A DNA stretch of 53,646 nt from Novosphingobium endophyticum (GTDB taxonomy: Bacteria; Pseudomonadota; Alphaproteobacteria; Sphingomonadales; Sphingomonadaceae): the NCBI RefSeq assembly GCF_014640675.1, contig NZ_BMHK01000023.1:286-53931 (forward strand), in the 5' to 3' direction. The notes beneath the pieces were generated by a model. The model was not told the DNA's origin. It saw only the letters and a program-made list of their open reading frames with translations, and searched no databases. The translations under genes were made by a program, and so were the position numbers. This document shows positions 44,235-52,873 of this stretch, one piece after another (the first letter of the stretch is position 1; each line of letters opens with the position of its first letter).

Positions 44235-44253
44235 AATCCTCGCGGGGCATCCA
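44235..44253 (+). repeat. Right attachment repeat (copy of tRNA-Gln 3' end)
   Basis: Exact 19-bp copy of 30508-30526 in the same orientation, ending with the CCA of the tRNA. The rest of the tRNA is not present, as expected for the distal att site. Confidence 0.85.
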
Positions 44254-44262
44254 TCCTCCCCT

Positions 44263-44475
44263 TCAGTCGCGCTTGTGCCGCCGATCGCCGCGTTGCCGGG
44301 ATCGCGCCTTTGAAATCGACATGGCCAAGGCCATCGCGATGCCAATGCCGATACCGGCGATGATATTGTCGATCGCGAGACCGATAACGACGCCAATCGC
44401 AAGTCCGACGGCGATGGACGTATGCCTGCCGGTTTCAATGCCGATGCCCTGCCGGGCCCCCGCGGAATATCGCAA
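44263..44475 (-). CDS. Small Gly/Ile-rich membrane protein, hypothetical
   Basis: A frame ending in AMSISKARSRQRGDRRHKRD with a preceding glycine-zipper-like hydrophobic stretch (HTSIAVGLAIGVVIGLAIDN, then IIAGIGIGIAMALA). This pattern is common in sphingomonad small membrane proteins of unknown function. The frame has no ATG or GTG in a sensible place; a TTG at 44475 would give 70 aa but has no ribosome binding site. Its start is therefore unresolved. Its stop lies 10 bp after the att repeat, so it was probably the neighbour of tRNA-Gln before island insertion. Confidence 0.42.
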   Translation of the reverse strand: MRYSAGARQGIGIETGRHTSIAVGLAIGVVIGLAIDNIIAGIGIGIAMALAMSISKARSRQRGDRRHKRD

Positions 44476-44637
44476 AGGCGCAACGGACCGTGGCCCCCGC
44501 GCGGTCGCTCGCTTCGGCCGCCATGTTACATGTTGATACGAATTCAGTGAGGGTTCAGTCCCTTTCTGCGATGTTCGCCTTCCAACGTGCCCACCGAAAC
44601 CGCCGTCACCCGGTAGGCCATTCGAAGGGAGACGCAT

Positions 44638-45114
44638 ATGAAGATCGGGTTGAAATCCATCGCGGCACGGCTGGGCCTCGGCACGGCGCTCGCGGCCTCG
44701 GCGCTGCTGGTCGCCGCCCCCGCCCAGGCGCATGACCGCGGCCGGAACGACGATGCGGCGATCGCCATTGGCGCCGGGATCATCGGCCTCGCGATCGGCG
44801 CGGCCATCGCGGACCGCGACGACGATCGCTACTACGACCGTCGCTATTACCACTCGCGCCGCTATGTGACCGTACGCGGACGTCCGGGCTACTATTACTA
44901 TTACGACGGTTATCCGAACCGCTACTACCGCGATCGCTATTACCACCGCTACTACGATTCCTACCGGAAAGACCGCTGGCGCCACGATCGGCGCGACTGG
45001 CGGCGCGACCGCGATTGGCGACGGGATTCGCGGCGGGACTGGCGACGTGACCGCCGCGACTGGCGGCACGACCGGCGGGACTGGCGCAGGGATCGGCGCC
45101 GCTGGCGCGACTGA
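44638..45114 (+). CDS. Secreted Tyr/Arg/Trp-rich repeat protein
   Basis: A 158-aa protein with a clear signal peptide (cleavage probably after APAQA, residue 31) and an AAGGGAG ribosome binding site. A short glycine-zipper segment (AIAIGAGIIGLAIGAAIA, about 41-58) could insert in a membrane. A Tyr-rich central part (YYYYYDGYPNRYYRDRYYHRYY) follows. The last 40 residues are almost pure repeats of RDWRRD/RRDWRHD units. The composition suggests a cell-surface or nucleic acid/polyanion-binding protein; no function is known. Confidence 0.8.
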   Translation: MKIGLKSIAARLGLGTALAASALLVAAPAQAHDRGRNDDAAIAIGAGIIGLAIGAAIADRDDDRYYDRRYYHSRRYVTVRGRPGYYYYYDGYPNRYYRDRYYHRYYDSYRKDRWRHDRRDWRRDRDWRRDSRRDWRRDRRDWRHDRRDWRRDRRRWRD

Positions 45115-45150
45115 CCGCCGCGCTGGCCGGTATAGTACCCGCGCCTGAGT

Positions 45151-45183
45151 GCGGCCCCTCTCGCCAAGCGCGAAAGGGGCCGC
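45151..45183 (+). promoter_or_regulatory. Hairpin covering the glycosyltransferase ribosome binding site
   Basis: GCGGCCCCT (45151-45159) pairs with AGGGGCCGC (45175-45183) across a 15-nt loop. The 3' arm contains the AAGGGG Shine-Dalgarno sequence and ends one base before the ATG at 45185. It could hide the ribosome binding site. It has no T-tract, so it is not a good terminator. Confidence 0.5.
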
Positions 45184-45184
45184 T

Positions 45185-46357
45185 ATGGCGCGGGCCACCA
45201 TGGAGACCGCCGACCTGCGCATCGCCCTGTTCTCGGGCAACTACAACTACGTTCGTGATGGAGCGAACCAGGCGCTGAACCGGCTTGCCGAGTATCACCT
45301 GCGCCAGGGCGCCCAAGTGCGCGTCTATGCCCCCGTCGTGGCCAGCCCCGCCTTCGAGCCGACCGGAGAGCTGGTCGGCATTCGTTCGATACCCATTCCT
45401 TCGCGTTCGGAATACCGCGTGCCGCTCCTGCTCGCGGGCAAGGCAAAGCGGGATCTCAAGGCCTTCGCGCCGAACATCGTCCACGTTTCCTCGCCCGATC
45501 CGGTCGGGCATCAGGCTGTCACCTGGGCGCGCAGGCGGGGCCTGCCGGTCCTCGCCTCGGTCCACACGCGGTTCGAGACCTACTTGCGCTATTACAACAT
45601 GGCCTGGGGCGAGCCGGTGATCGAGGCGATGCTGCGCCGCTTCTATCGCCGCTGCGACGCTCTGGTGGCGCCTTCGGAATCGATGGCCCAGCTCCTGCGC
45701 GAGCAGCGCATGAACTATGACATCTCGATCTGGTCGCGCGGTGTCGATCGCGAGATATTCCATCCCGGCCGCCGCGATCGGGAGTGGCGGCGTGCGCACG
45801 GCATCGCCGACGAGGACGTGGCGATCGGCTTTCTCGGCCGTCTCGTCATGGAAAAGGGCCTCGACGTCTTCTCCGACACGCTCGACGACCTGCGCCGGCG
45901 AGGCGTGCGGTACAAGGCATTGGTGATCGGCGAGGGTCCCGCGCGCGAATGGTTCGAGGCCCGCCTGCCCGGCGGAGCCTTCGTGGGGTTTCAGCAGGGT
46001 GCGGACCTCGGCCGCGCCGTTTCCTGCATGGACGTGCTGTTCAATCCCTCGGTCACCGAGACCTTCGGCAACGTCACGCTGGAGGCCATGGCCTGCGGCC
46101 TTCCCGTGGTCGCCGCCGCCGCGACCGGCAGCCAGAGCCTCGTCGACAATTGCAAGTCCGGCCGCCTGCTTCCCCCCGGTGCGATCCACCAGTTCGCCGA
46201 AGCGTTGAAGGCCTACATCGAGGATCCCGCGCTGCGCGCCGCCCACGGCAAGGCCGGCGAGGCGCGGGCCAGCGAATTCAGCTGGGACAAGATCAACCAG
46301 GCCGTGGCCGATACCTACCTGCGGCTGATCCGGCAGAAGCCCGGCGCGAAAGCCTGA
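45185..46357 (+). CDS. GT4-family glycosyltransferase
   Basis: A 390-aa two-domain GT-B enzyme. The N-terminal domain has IALFSGNYNYVRDGANQALNRL (acceptor side) and PNIVHVSSPDPVGHQAVTWAR. The C-terminal domain has GFLGRLVMEKGLDVF and the donor-binding motif ETFGNVTLEAMACGLPVVAA (E-x7-E). Such enzymes transfer a sugar from a nucleotide-sugar to a lipid or glycan; the substrates are unknown. The ATG at 45185 was chosen for its AAGGGG site; a second ATG at 45200 is possible. It converges with a membrane-protein gene (6-bp gap). Confidence 0.88.
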   Translation: MARATMETADLRIALFSGNYNYVRDGANQALNRLAEYHLRQGAQVRVYAPVVASPAFEPTGELVGIRSIPIPSRSEYRVPLLLAGKAKRDLKAFAPNIVHVSSPDPVGHQAVTWARRRGLPVLASVHTRFETYLRYYNMAWGEPVIEAMLRRFYRRCDALVAPSESMAQLLREQRMNYDISIWSRGVDREIFHPGRRDREWRRAHGIADEDVAIGFLGRLVMEKGLDVFSDTLDDLRRRGVRYKALVIGEGPAREWFEARLPGGAFVGFQQGADLGRAVSCMDVLFNPSVTETFGNVTLEAMACGLPVVAAAATGSQSLVDNCKSGRLLPPGAIHQFAEALKAYIEDPALRAAHGKAGEARASEFSWDKINQAVADTYLRLIRQKPGAKA

Positions 46358-46363
46358 CCGCCT

Positions 46364-46801
46364 TCAGCGCAGCACGCCGCGCGCGCGCATCCGGGCCGAA
46401 AACCAGAGCAGCGCGACCGCCACGATCCAGATGACGATGGTGACCGCCAGATTCATGCCCGAGACCATGGGTTCGGGTATATCGGCCGCGAACTGATAGA
46501 CCGTGCTCAGCGCCAGACCCAGAAGCGAGATGACGAAGGCCGCGACCGCCCAGCGCGATCGCAGCAGAAGCAGGACCGACCCCGCAAGCGAGCCCCAGAC
46601 GCCCAGCGCCCAGGCCGCGATGGCCCAGGCCGGGAAAGCATCGATGAAATCGATCATCTCCGGCGGGAACTGCGTGAGGTAATCGGGGTTGCGCGTCATC
46701 GTCATCGTGAAATCGAGACAGCCGAAAGCGTTCCACGGCAGGGACAGCACGGCCACCAGCCAGAAATACCAGGGCGCCTTCACGCGCGTCGTCCTGACCA
46801 T
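46364..46801 (-). CDS. Four-helix membrane protein of unknown function
   Basis: A 145-aa protein with four predicted membrane helices (WYFWLVAVLSLPWNAFGCLDF; AWAIAAWALGVWGSLAGSVLLLL; WAVAAFVISLLGLALSTVYQF; LAVTIVIWIVAVALLWFS). The segment TMTMTRNPDYLTQFPPEMIDF between helices 1 and 2 is distinctive. I recognise the pattern as recurring in sphingomonads but know no function. The start is an ATG, with GAGGGGGAAGCC upstream serving as the ribosome binding site. Confidence 0.72.
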   Translation of the reverse strand: MVRTTRVKAPWYFWLVAVLSLPWNAFGCLDFTMTMTRNPDYLTQFPPEMIDFIDAFPAWAIAAWALGVWGSLAGSVLLLLRSRWAVAAFVISLLGLALSTVYQFAADIPEPMVSGMNLAVTIVIWIVAVALLWFSARMRARGVLR

Positions 46802-46889
46802 GGCTTCCCCCTCTCCGTTCCGTTCGAGGGAAAACTATCCCGCAAGCGAATCCGATGCAATTGGACAAAACCATCGCTAGATAGACGCC

Positions 46890-48209
46890 ATGGCCGATCT
46901 GTTTGCCGACGAAATGCCCTCCCCGCCGCCTGCCGAAGCGCGCGCGGACGCCCCGCTCGCCGACCGCCTGCGTCCGGGCAGCCTGGAGGAGATCGTGGGG
47001 CAGGAGCATCTGACCGGGCCGGAAGGCGCGATCGGGCGCATGGTCGCGGCCGGACGGCTCTCCTCGATGATCCTCTGGGGTCCGCCCGGCACCGGCAAGA
47101 CCAGCATCGCGCGGCTGCTCGCCGATGCGGTGGGCATGCGCTTCGCCGCGGTATCGGCCGTGTTTTCGGGCGTCGCCGACCTCAAGAAGGCCTTTGCCGA
47201 GGCCGAAACCATGGCGAAGGCCGGACAGCGCACGCTGCTGTTCGTGGACGAGATCCACCGCTTCAACCGCGCCCAGCAGGACGGCTTCCTGCCCTTCGTG
47301 GAGCGCGGTACCGTAACCCTCGTCGGCGCGACCACCGAAAACCCCAGCTTCGCGCTCAACGCCGCGCTGCTCAGCCGCGCGCAAGTGCTGATCCTGCACC
47401 GCCTCGACGCCGAGGCGCTCGGCGCGCTGCTCGACAAGGCCGAGGCGCTGGAAGGCCCCCTCCCCCTCGATGCCGACGCGCGCGAGGCGCTGGTCGCCTC
47501 GGCCGACGGCGACGGGCGGTTCCTGCTCAACCAGGCCGAAACGCTCTATGCCGCAAGGATCAAGGAACCGCTCGATCCGGCGGCCCTCGGCCAATTCCTC
47601 CAGCGCCGCGTCGCCGTCTACGACAAGGATCGCGACGGGCACTACAACCTGATCTCCGCGCTGCACAAGTCGCTGCGCGGATCGGACCCGCAGGCCGCGC
47701 TCTATTACCTTGCGCGCATGCTGACGGCGGGCGAGGAGCCGCTTTACGTCCTGCGCCGGCTGGTGCGCTTCGCCTCTGAAGACGTCGGCCTCGCCGATCC
47801 CCAGGCGCTGGTGCAGTGCCTTGCGGCCAAGGACGCCTACGAGTTCCTCGGCTCGCCCGAGGGCGAACTGGCGATCGTGCAGGCCTGCCTCTATCTCGCC
47901 ACCGCGCCTAAATCGAACGCCGCCTACAAGGCGCAGAAGGCGTCCTTCGCCTCGGCGCGGGAGACCGGATCACTGAGTCCGCCCGCGAACATCCTCAATG
48001 CCCCGACCAAACTGATGAAGGACGTCGGCTATGGCAAGGACTACGCCTATGACCACGAGGCGCCCGACGGCTTTTCCGGCGACAATTACTGGCCCGAGGG
48101 CATGGCGCCGCAAGCCTACTACCAGCCAGTGGAACGCGGTTTCGAACGCGAGGTGCTGAAACGCATCGAATGGTGGGACCGCAAGCGCGCCGAGCGGCGG
48201 GGGCAGTGA
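46890..48209 (+). CDS. rarA: Replication-associated recombination protein A (RarA/MgsA) AAA+ ATPase
   Basis: A 439-aa clamp-loader-like ATPase acting at stalled replication forks. It has Walker A GPPGTGKT (64-71), Walker B LLFVDEIHRFNR (D120-E121), the sensor-1 VGATTENPSF, and the C-terminal tetramerisation domain (YYLARMLTAGEEPLYVLRRLVRFASEDVGLADP). The initial DRLRPGSLEEIVGQEHL matches family members. The stop codon overlaps the GTG of the next gene (GTGA). Confidence 0.95.
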   Translation: MADLFADEMPSPPPAEARADAPLADRLRPGSLEEIVGQEHLTGPEGAIGRMVAAGRLSSMILWGPPGTGKTSIARLLADAVGMRFAAVSAVFSGVADLKKAFAEAETMAKAGQRTLLFVDEIHRFNRAQQDGFLPFVERGTVTLVGATTENPSFALNAALLSRAQVLILHRLDAEALGALLDKAEALEGPLPLDADAREALVASADGDGRFLLNQAETLYAARIKEPLDPAALGQFLQRRVAVYDKDRDGHYNLISALHKSLRGSDPQAALYYLARMLTAGEEPLYVLRRLVRFASEDVGLADPQALVQCLAAKDAYEFLGSPEGELAIVQACLYLATAPKSNAAYKAQKASFASARETGSLSPPANILNAPTKLMKDVGYGKDYAYDHEAPDGFSGDNYWPEGMAPQAYYQPVERGFEREVLKRIEWWDRKRAERRGQ

Positions 48210-49099
48210 GCGCGCCGCGTTTCCGGCACTTCATGGCAATCGACTGGTCGGGCGCCGTGGGCGCGCGGCAGAAGGGGATCGCCGTCGCGCTCTGCGGCCT
48301 CGACGGCGGCGCGCCCGAGGTGCTGCGTCCCCGCGGCCATCTCCTGTGGTCGCGCGAAGACGTGCTGGACCTGCTGCTCCACCATCTGCCGGAGGATACG
48401 CTGGTCGGCCTCGACCTCGGCATCGCGCTGCCGTTCGCCGACGCTGGCGCCTTCTTCCCCGGATGGGACGACAGCCCCGCCGACGCCCGCGGCCTGTGGG
48501 CGATGATCGACGTGATCTGCGCGGGTGATCCGCACCTCTCCGCCACCAGCTTCGTCGAACATGCCCGGGCCAGCGCCTATTTCCGCCGTCACGGCGGGCG
48601 CGAGGGCATACATTTCCACCTGCCCGGCGCGCCGCACCGGCGGGGCCGGATGCGCGTGACCGAACAGGCGCAGGCCCGCGCGGGGTGCAAGCCTTATTCC
48701 AACTTCAACCTCGTCGGCGCGGCGCAAGTCGGCAAGTCGAGCCTGACGGGGATGCGGATGCTGCATCGTCTGGAGGGGCGCGTCCCTGTCTGGCCCGTCG
48801 ACCCCCTGCCTGCACGCGGATCGTTGATCGTGGAGATCTACACCGCGCTTGCCGCCGTCGCCGCCGACCGCACCGCGAGCCGCGCCAAGATGACCTCGCA
48901 CGAGGCACTTGCCGAAGCGCTTGCAAGCCTCGGCTCGCCGCCTGTCGCCGGCACAGGGCCGATCGACGACCACACCGCCGACGCCGTTCTCACCGCCGCC
49001 TGGCTGCGAACCGCCGCGCCGCGCGAGGCGCTCTGGCAGCCGGCCGGACTGACCGAGGATCTTGCCCGCACGGAAGGCTGGACCTTCGGCGCCCCATAG
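48206..49099 (+). CDS. DUF429-like hypothetical protein (RNase H-fold type)
   Basis: A 297-aa protein with acidic motifs typical of RNase H/actin-like folds: MAIDWSGA at the start, LVGLDLGIALPF, and IDDHTADAVLTAAWL near the end. These Asp positions could bind metal. Assignment to DUF429 is tentative. The GTG at 48206 overlaps the rarA stop (GTGA), so it is coupled to rarA, and a role in DNA repair would be a guess from context. Confidence 0.68.
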   Translation: MSAPRFRHFMAIDWSGAVGARQKGIAVALCGLDGGAPEVLRPRGHLLWSREDVLDLLLHHLPEDTLVGLDLGIALPFADAGAFFPGWDDSPADARGLWAMIDVICAGDPHLSATSFVEHARASAYFRRHGGREGIHFHLPGAPHRRGRMRVTEQAQARAGCKPYSNFNLVGAAQVGKSSLTGMRMLHRLEGRVPVWPVDPLPARGSLIVEIYTALAAVAADRTASRAKMTSHEALAEALASLGSPPVAGTGPIDDHTADAVLTAAWLRTAAPREALWQPAGLTEDLARTEGWTFGAP

Positions 49100-49179
49100 A
49101 TCACAAATGGTCCATCGAGCGGTGCCCGCCGGTCACCGGACACCGCTCGGCACTACCGATCAAGGACACAACCAACCTC

Positions 49180-50907
49180 ATGAAACACAAACTGCTGGCA
49201 GGACTTGCCTGCCTCGCGCTGGGAGCCCCCGTGGCTGCCGCGCCGCCGCTTCCGGAACCCGCCGCCGCGCCTGCGGCCGAAGCACCGGTGAGCCAATGGA
49301 AAACCTTCGTTCAGGACACCATCGACGGCTGGATGGCCCTCGACCCGGCCTTCGCCGTCTATCAGGGCGCTCACCAGCATGACGGCAGGCTGCCCGACTG
49401 GAGCGAGGCGGGCCTCAAAGAGCGGGCTGCGTTCCTTCACTCGGTCATCGCCGGAGCCGGTGCCTTCACCGGCCTTTCCGATCCCGACCGCTTCGAGCGC
49501 GATTATCTGGTGCAGGTCGCCAGGGGCCAGCTCTTCTGGCTGGAGGATGCCGACAAGCCGCACGCCAATCCGGCCTTTTACATCGACGGCGGGCTCGACC
49601 CCAACGTCTATGTAAGCCGCAACTATGCGGACAAACCAGCGCGGATGAAGGCCATGATCGCCTTCTTCAGGGCCGTGCCCGAGGCCGCGAAGAACATCCG
49701 CGGCAACCTGAAGACCGAGATGCCGGCCAGCTTCATCAAGCTGGGCGTTGCCGGTTTCGGCGGCTTTGCCCAATACTATCGCGGCGATGCCCGCGCCGCC
49801 TTCGCGGACGTCAGGGACCCGGCGCTGCAGGCGCAGTTCAAGGAGGCGTCTGAAAAAGCGGCCGCCGCAATGCAAGACCTTGCCGATTGGCTGGCAAAGG
49901 CCGCGCCCACGCAGGACTTCGCGCTGGGCGCGGAACGCTTTTCGCGCATGCTCGCCGCGACCGAGGCGGTCGACGCCCCGCTCGACCGACTCGAGGCGGT
50001 CGGCCGCGCCGACCTGAAGCGCAACCAGGAGGCCCTTGGCAAGGCCTGCGCCAGCTACGCGCCGGGCAAGGACATCCAGGGCTGCTTCGACAAGATGCGC
50101 GCCGACAAGCCGCAAGGCGGGCCGGTGATCGCGGCCCGCAAGCAGATTCCCGAGCTTACCGCCTTCGTGAAGGAAAAGGACCTCGTCTCGATTCCCGGCA
50201 CCGAACGCGCGCTTGTGGAGGAAAGCCCGCCCTACAACCGGCAGAACTCCGCTTACATCGACCCGCCGGGGCCGTTCGAGAAGGGCATCCCCTCGATCTA
50301 CTACATTTCGCCGCCCGATCCCTCCTGGCCGGAACAGAAGCAGCAGGATTACATCCCGGGCAGGAACGACCTCCTGTTCACTTCGGTGCACGAGGTCATG
50401 CCGGGTCATTTCCTGCAGTTCCTCCACTCCAACCGCTCGCCTTCCTGGGTCGGGCGCCTCTGGGTCGGCTATGCCTTCGCCGAAGGATGGGCGCACTATG
50501 CCGAGGAACTGACGTGGGAAGCCGGTCTCGGAGATGGCGATCCCGGCGTCCACGTCGGGCAGATTTCCAACGCGCTGCTGCGCAACTGCCGCTATCTCTC
50601 GGCCATTGGCCTGCATGCGCGCGGAATGACGCAGGAAGAGGCCAAGCGCATGTTCATGGACGAGTGCTATCAGGACGAGGGAACCGCCGAGCAGCAGGCC
50701 GCGCGCGGCACTTACGACCCGGCCTATCTGAACTACACGCTAGGCAAGCTGATGATCCGAAAACTGCGCGAGGACTGGACCGCGACGCGCGGCGGCCGGA
50801 CGGCATGGAAGCCGTTTCACGACGCCTTCCTCAGCTATGGCGGCCCGCCGATTCCGCTCGTCCGGCAGGCGATGATGAAGGAGGACTCGCCCCACGCCGT
50901 CTTCTGA
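49180..50907 (+). CDS. DUF885 protein, metallopeptidase-like, exported
   Basis: A 575-aa protein with a signal peptide (LLAGLACLALGAPVAAA) and a long DUF885 domain. The zinc motif is HEVMPGH (404-410), the HExxPGH form of this M3/M32-like group, followed by AFAEGWAHYAEEL with a plausible third ligand Glu. Family members are thought to be periplasmic or extracellular peptidases. The ATG at 49180 has an AAGGA site 13 nt before it. It stands alone between the rarA pair and a hairpin at 50950. Confidence 0.88.
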   Translation: MKHKLLAGLACLALGAPVAAAPPLPEPAAAPAAEAPVSQWKTFVQDTIDGWMALDPAFAVYQGAHQHDGRLPDWSEAGLKERAAFLHSVIAGAGAFTGLSDPDRFERDYLVQVARGQLFWLEDADKPHANPAFYIDGGLDPNVYVSRNYADKPARMKAMIAFFRAVPEAAKNIRGNLKTEMPASFIKLGVAGFGGFAQYYRGDARAAFADVRDPALQAQFKEASEKAAAAMQDLADWLAKAAPTQDFALGAERFSRMLAATEAVDAPLDRLEAVGRADLKRNQEALGKACASYAPGKDIQGCFDKMRADKPQGGPVIAARKQIPELTAFVKEKDLVSIPGTERALVEESPPYNRQNSAYIDPPGPFEKGIPSIYYISPPDPSWPEQKQQDYIPGRNDLLFTSVHEVMPGHFLQFLHSNRSPSWVGRLWVGYAFAEGWAHYAEELTWEAGLGDGDPGVHVGQISNALLRNCRYLSAIGLHARGMTQEEAKRMFMDECYQDEGTAEQQAARGTYDPAYLNYTLGKLMIRKLREDWTATRGGRTAWKPFHDAFLSYGGPPIPLVRQAMMKEDSPHAVF

Positions 50908-50949
50908 TCCGGAAAGGAAATCGCAAACAAGCCGCAAAACCATCTGGAC

Positions 50950-50979
50950 CGGCGCCCCTGCCACGCGGTAAGGGCGCCG
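50950..50979 (+). terminator. Terminator-like hairpin after the DUF885 gene
   Basis: CGGCGCCC (50950-50957) pairs with GGGCGCCG (50972-50979) across a 14-nt loop. The following sequence has only a weak T-run, so efficiency is uncertain. Confidence 0.5.
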
Positions 50980-51019
50980 AAGTCTTTCAGTGCGTCACCC
51001 TTGCGACGTGGCGCACCGG

Positions 51020-51095
<76 letters not shown>

Positions 51096-51403
51096 TTTTT
51101 CAATGACTTAGATGTGATGTGTAGCAACCGTCTCACGACGGGGCACCAATGGGGCGCCAGAAAACCGGCACCACCTAAAACTGGCGGCATAAGCGACAAC
51201 CGGAATTAGCTTAACTCAGCCGCCAAACTGTCCAGGAAGGCGGGACCACCTCAGTCCTCTGCCCGGTTATCCTGCAAAGCGGTTCGGAGATCACTTAGTT
51301 TGTTGGCGGCAATCGGCCGTTCCGCTGCGTGAGCGTGCAGCTCCAATTTGCTTTACGCTTGTCGGCGAACTGATACCTTGCCGGGCCATGAGAGGGCGCC
51401 GGT
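51096..51403 (+). other. Gene-free stretch downstream of tRNA-Thr
   Basis: No gene, RNA or clear repeat was recognised. A 9-bp echo of the tRNA end (CCGGCACCA, 51164-51173) occurs here but is too short to call an att site. The stretch precedes an apparently acquired gene pair. Confidence 0.4.
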
Positions 51404-52873
51404 ATGGACGGATTGAACGAAAGCCCGAGAGTACTGTTTGCGCCCGGGAAAAATTGTACGAGCGTTGCCCGCGCCAATCACGCATCAGCCATTATAGACG
51501 GTGAGCAATATTTTGCAGATCTGAAAACTGCTTTGGAGAGTGCGAAAAGTCAGGTCGTCTTTGTAGGTTGGGATTTCGATACGCGCATAAGCTTGGAGGG
51601 TGGAGCGAGGGGGCAATCTCTTCGCCGATTCATCGTCACCCTCTTGAGGCACAACAAAGCCCTGCACATTTACATTCTCAAATGGAACTTCGAAGCGATC
51701 AAAGTCCTATTCCGTGGCAGAATGATATTCACGATCATTCGATGGATGATCAGCAATCGATTGAGGATCAAGTTTGATAGCATTCATCCAATCGGTGCCA
51801 GCCATCATCAGAAACTGGTGGTGGTCGATGGCAATCTCGCCTTTTGCGGAGGGATCGATGCCACAAGCGGGCGTTGGGATACCCGCGAGCATGCCGACAA
51901 TGCCCCCCGACGCCTGACGCCGGACGAGAAACCGGCCGAGCCGTGGCACGACATGTCGATGGTTTTCGACGGCCCGGCCGCGGAGCAGGTTCACGAAGTC
52001 GCATCCGACCGATGGGAGCGAGCCACAGGCAAGCCGCTCCCCAAGGTTCGCGAGGATGCAGCGTGGCCCTTCGGGGAAGCCGCGACTTTCACGAACGTGG
52101 ATATCGCGCTGGCGCGGACGCGGGGCGAGTATCAGGGCGCGCCATCGATCCGAGAAAACGAGGCGTTGTTCCTCGACATGATCGCCAATGCGAAGCGGTT
52201 TCTTTATGCCGAAAATCAATACTTCGCTTCAAGAACGATCGCGGCTGCGATCGCGCGCCGCCTTCAGGAAGACGACCCACCAGAATTTGTGATAGTCATG
52301 CCCAAGACGGCAGACGGCTGGCTCGAACAGGTCGCCATGGACACTGCGCGAAGCCAGCTCGTGGCAATGATCGGGGCGCTGGACCCAAGACGCCGCTTTC
52401 GCATCTATCACCCGTTCACCAAGAGTGGGGCGGCCATCTACGTCCACGCCAAACTGACGATAGTCGACGACCAGATCATCCGGATCGGCTCCACAAATAT
52501 GAACAATCGATCGCTCGGCTTCGATAGCGAATGCGATGTCGCAATTGATGCTGCAGCGGCTGGTGACGAAACAGTTCGAGACGCGATACGATCAATCCGC
52601 ATGAGCTTATTGGCCGAGCATCTTGATTGTGAGCAAAGCGAACTAGCACGCCTCGTCGATTGCAAGTCCATGATCTCGGCCATCGAGAAGCTGCGGAGCC
52701 CTCGCCGGTCGTTGCGCCCTTTTGAACAGGAGGAAAATGCCGAACTTGCCGAGTACATAGCTTCCCACAATCTTCTCGATCCGATCGACGAGGATGAGCT
52801 CGCGTGCGAACTGCAGACACGCCCTAGGCGCTTGCGCGACCGATTCAAAAAGCACGGGAGCAAACGCTCGTGA
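51404..52873 (+). CDS. Phospholipase D-like protein
   Basis: A 489-aa protein with two HKD catalytic motifs: H135-Q-K137 in HHQKLVVVDGNLAFCGGID, and H348-A-K350 in HAKLTIVDDQIIRIGSTNMNNRS. That is the pattern of phospholipase D/cardiolipin synthase enzymes that cleave or transfer phosphatidyl groups. No strong signal peptide is seen at the N-terminus. It is followed by a DUF2254 membrane protein (4-nt overlap, GTGA), a pairing that suggests a membrane-lipid role. It lies after tRNA-Thr. Confidence 0.88.
   Translation: MDGLNESPRVLFAPGKNCTSVARANHASAIIDGEQYFADLKTALESAKSQVVFVGWDFDTRISLEGGARGQSLRRFIVTLLRHNKALHIYILKWNFEAIKVLFRGRMIFTIIRWMISNRLRIKFDSIHPIGASHHQKLVVVDGNLAFCGGIDATSGRWDTREHADNAPRRLTPDEKPAEPWHDMSMVFDGPAAEQVHEVASDRWERATGKPLPKVREDAAWPFGEAATFTNVDIALARTRGEYQGAPSIRENEALFLDMIANAKRFLYAENQYFASRTIAAAIARRLQEDDPPEFVIVMPKTADGWLEQVAMDTARSQLVAMIGALDPRRRFRIYHPFTKSGAAIYVHAKLTIVDDQIIRIGSTNMNNRSLGFDSECDVAIDAAAAGDETVRDAIRSIRMSLLAEHLDCEQSELARLVDCKSMISAIEKLRSPRRSLRPFEQEENAELAEYIASHNLLDPIDEDELACELQTRPRRLRDRFKKHGSKRS

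Larger units (their letters stand above)
30527..44253. mobile_element. Decayed tRNA-Gln-integrated genomic island
   Basis: This 13.7-kb segment is bounded by an exact 19-bp direct repeat of the tRNA-Gln 3' end, with a tyrosine-recombinase C-terminal remnant just inside the distal repeat. It contains an IS3-family remnant, several gene-poor stretches, and a cargo of ion, pH and stress functions (Mrp antiporter, YbaL-type antiporter, permease, universal stress protein, entericidin-like and DUF1328 peptides). No intact integrase or transfer gene is seen, so the island is probably immobile. That cargo and integrase arrived together is inference. Confidence 0.75.
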
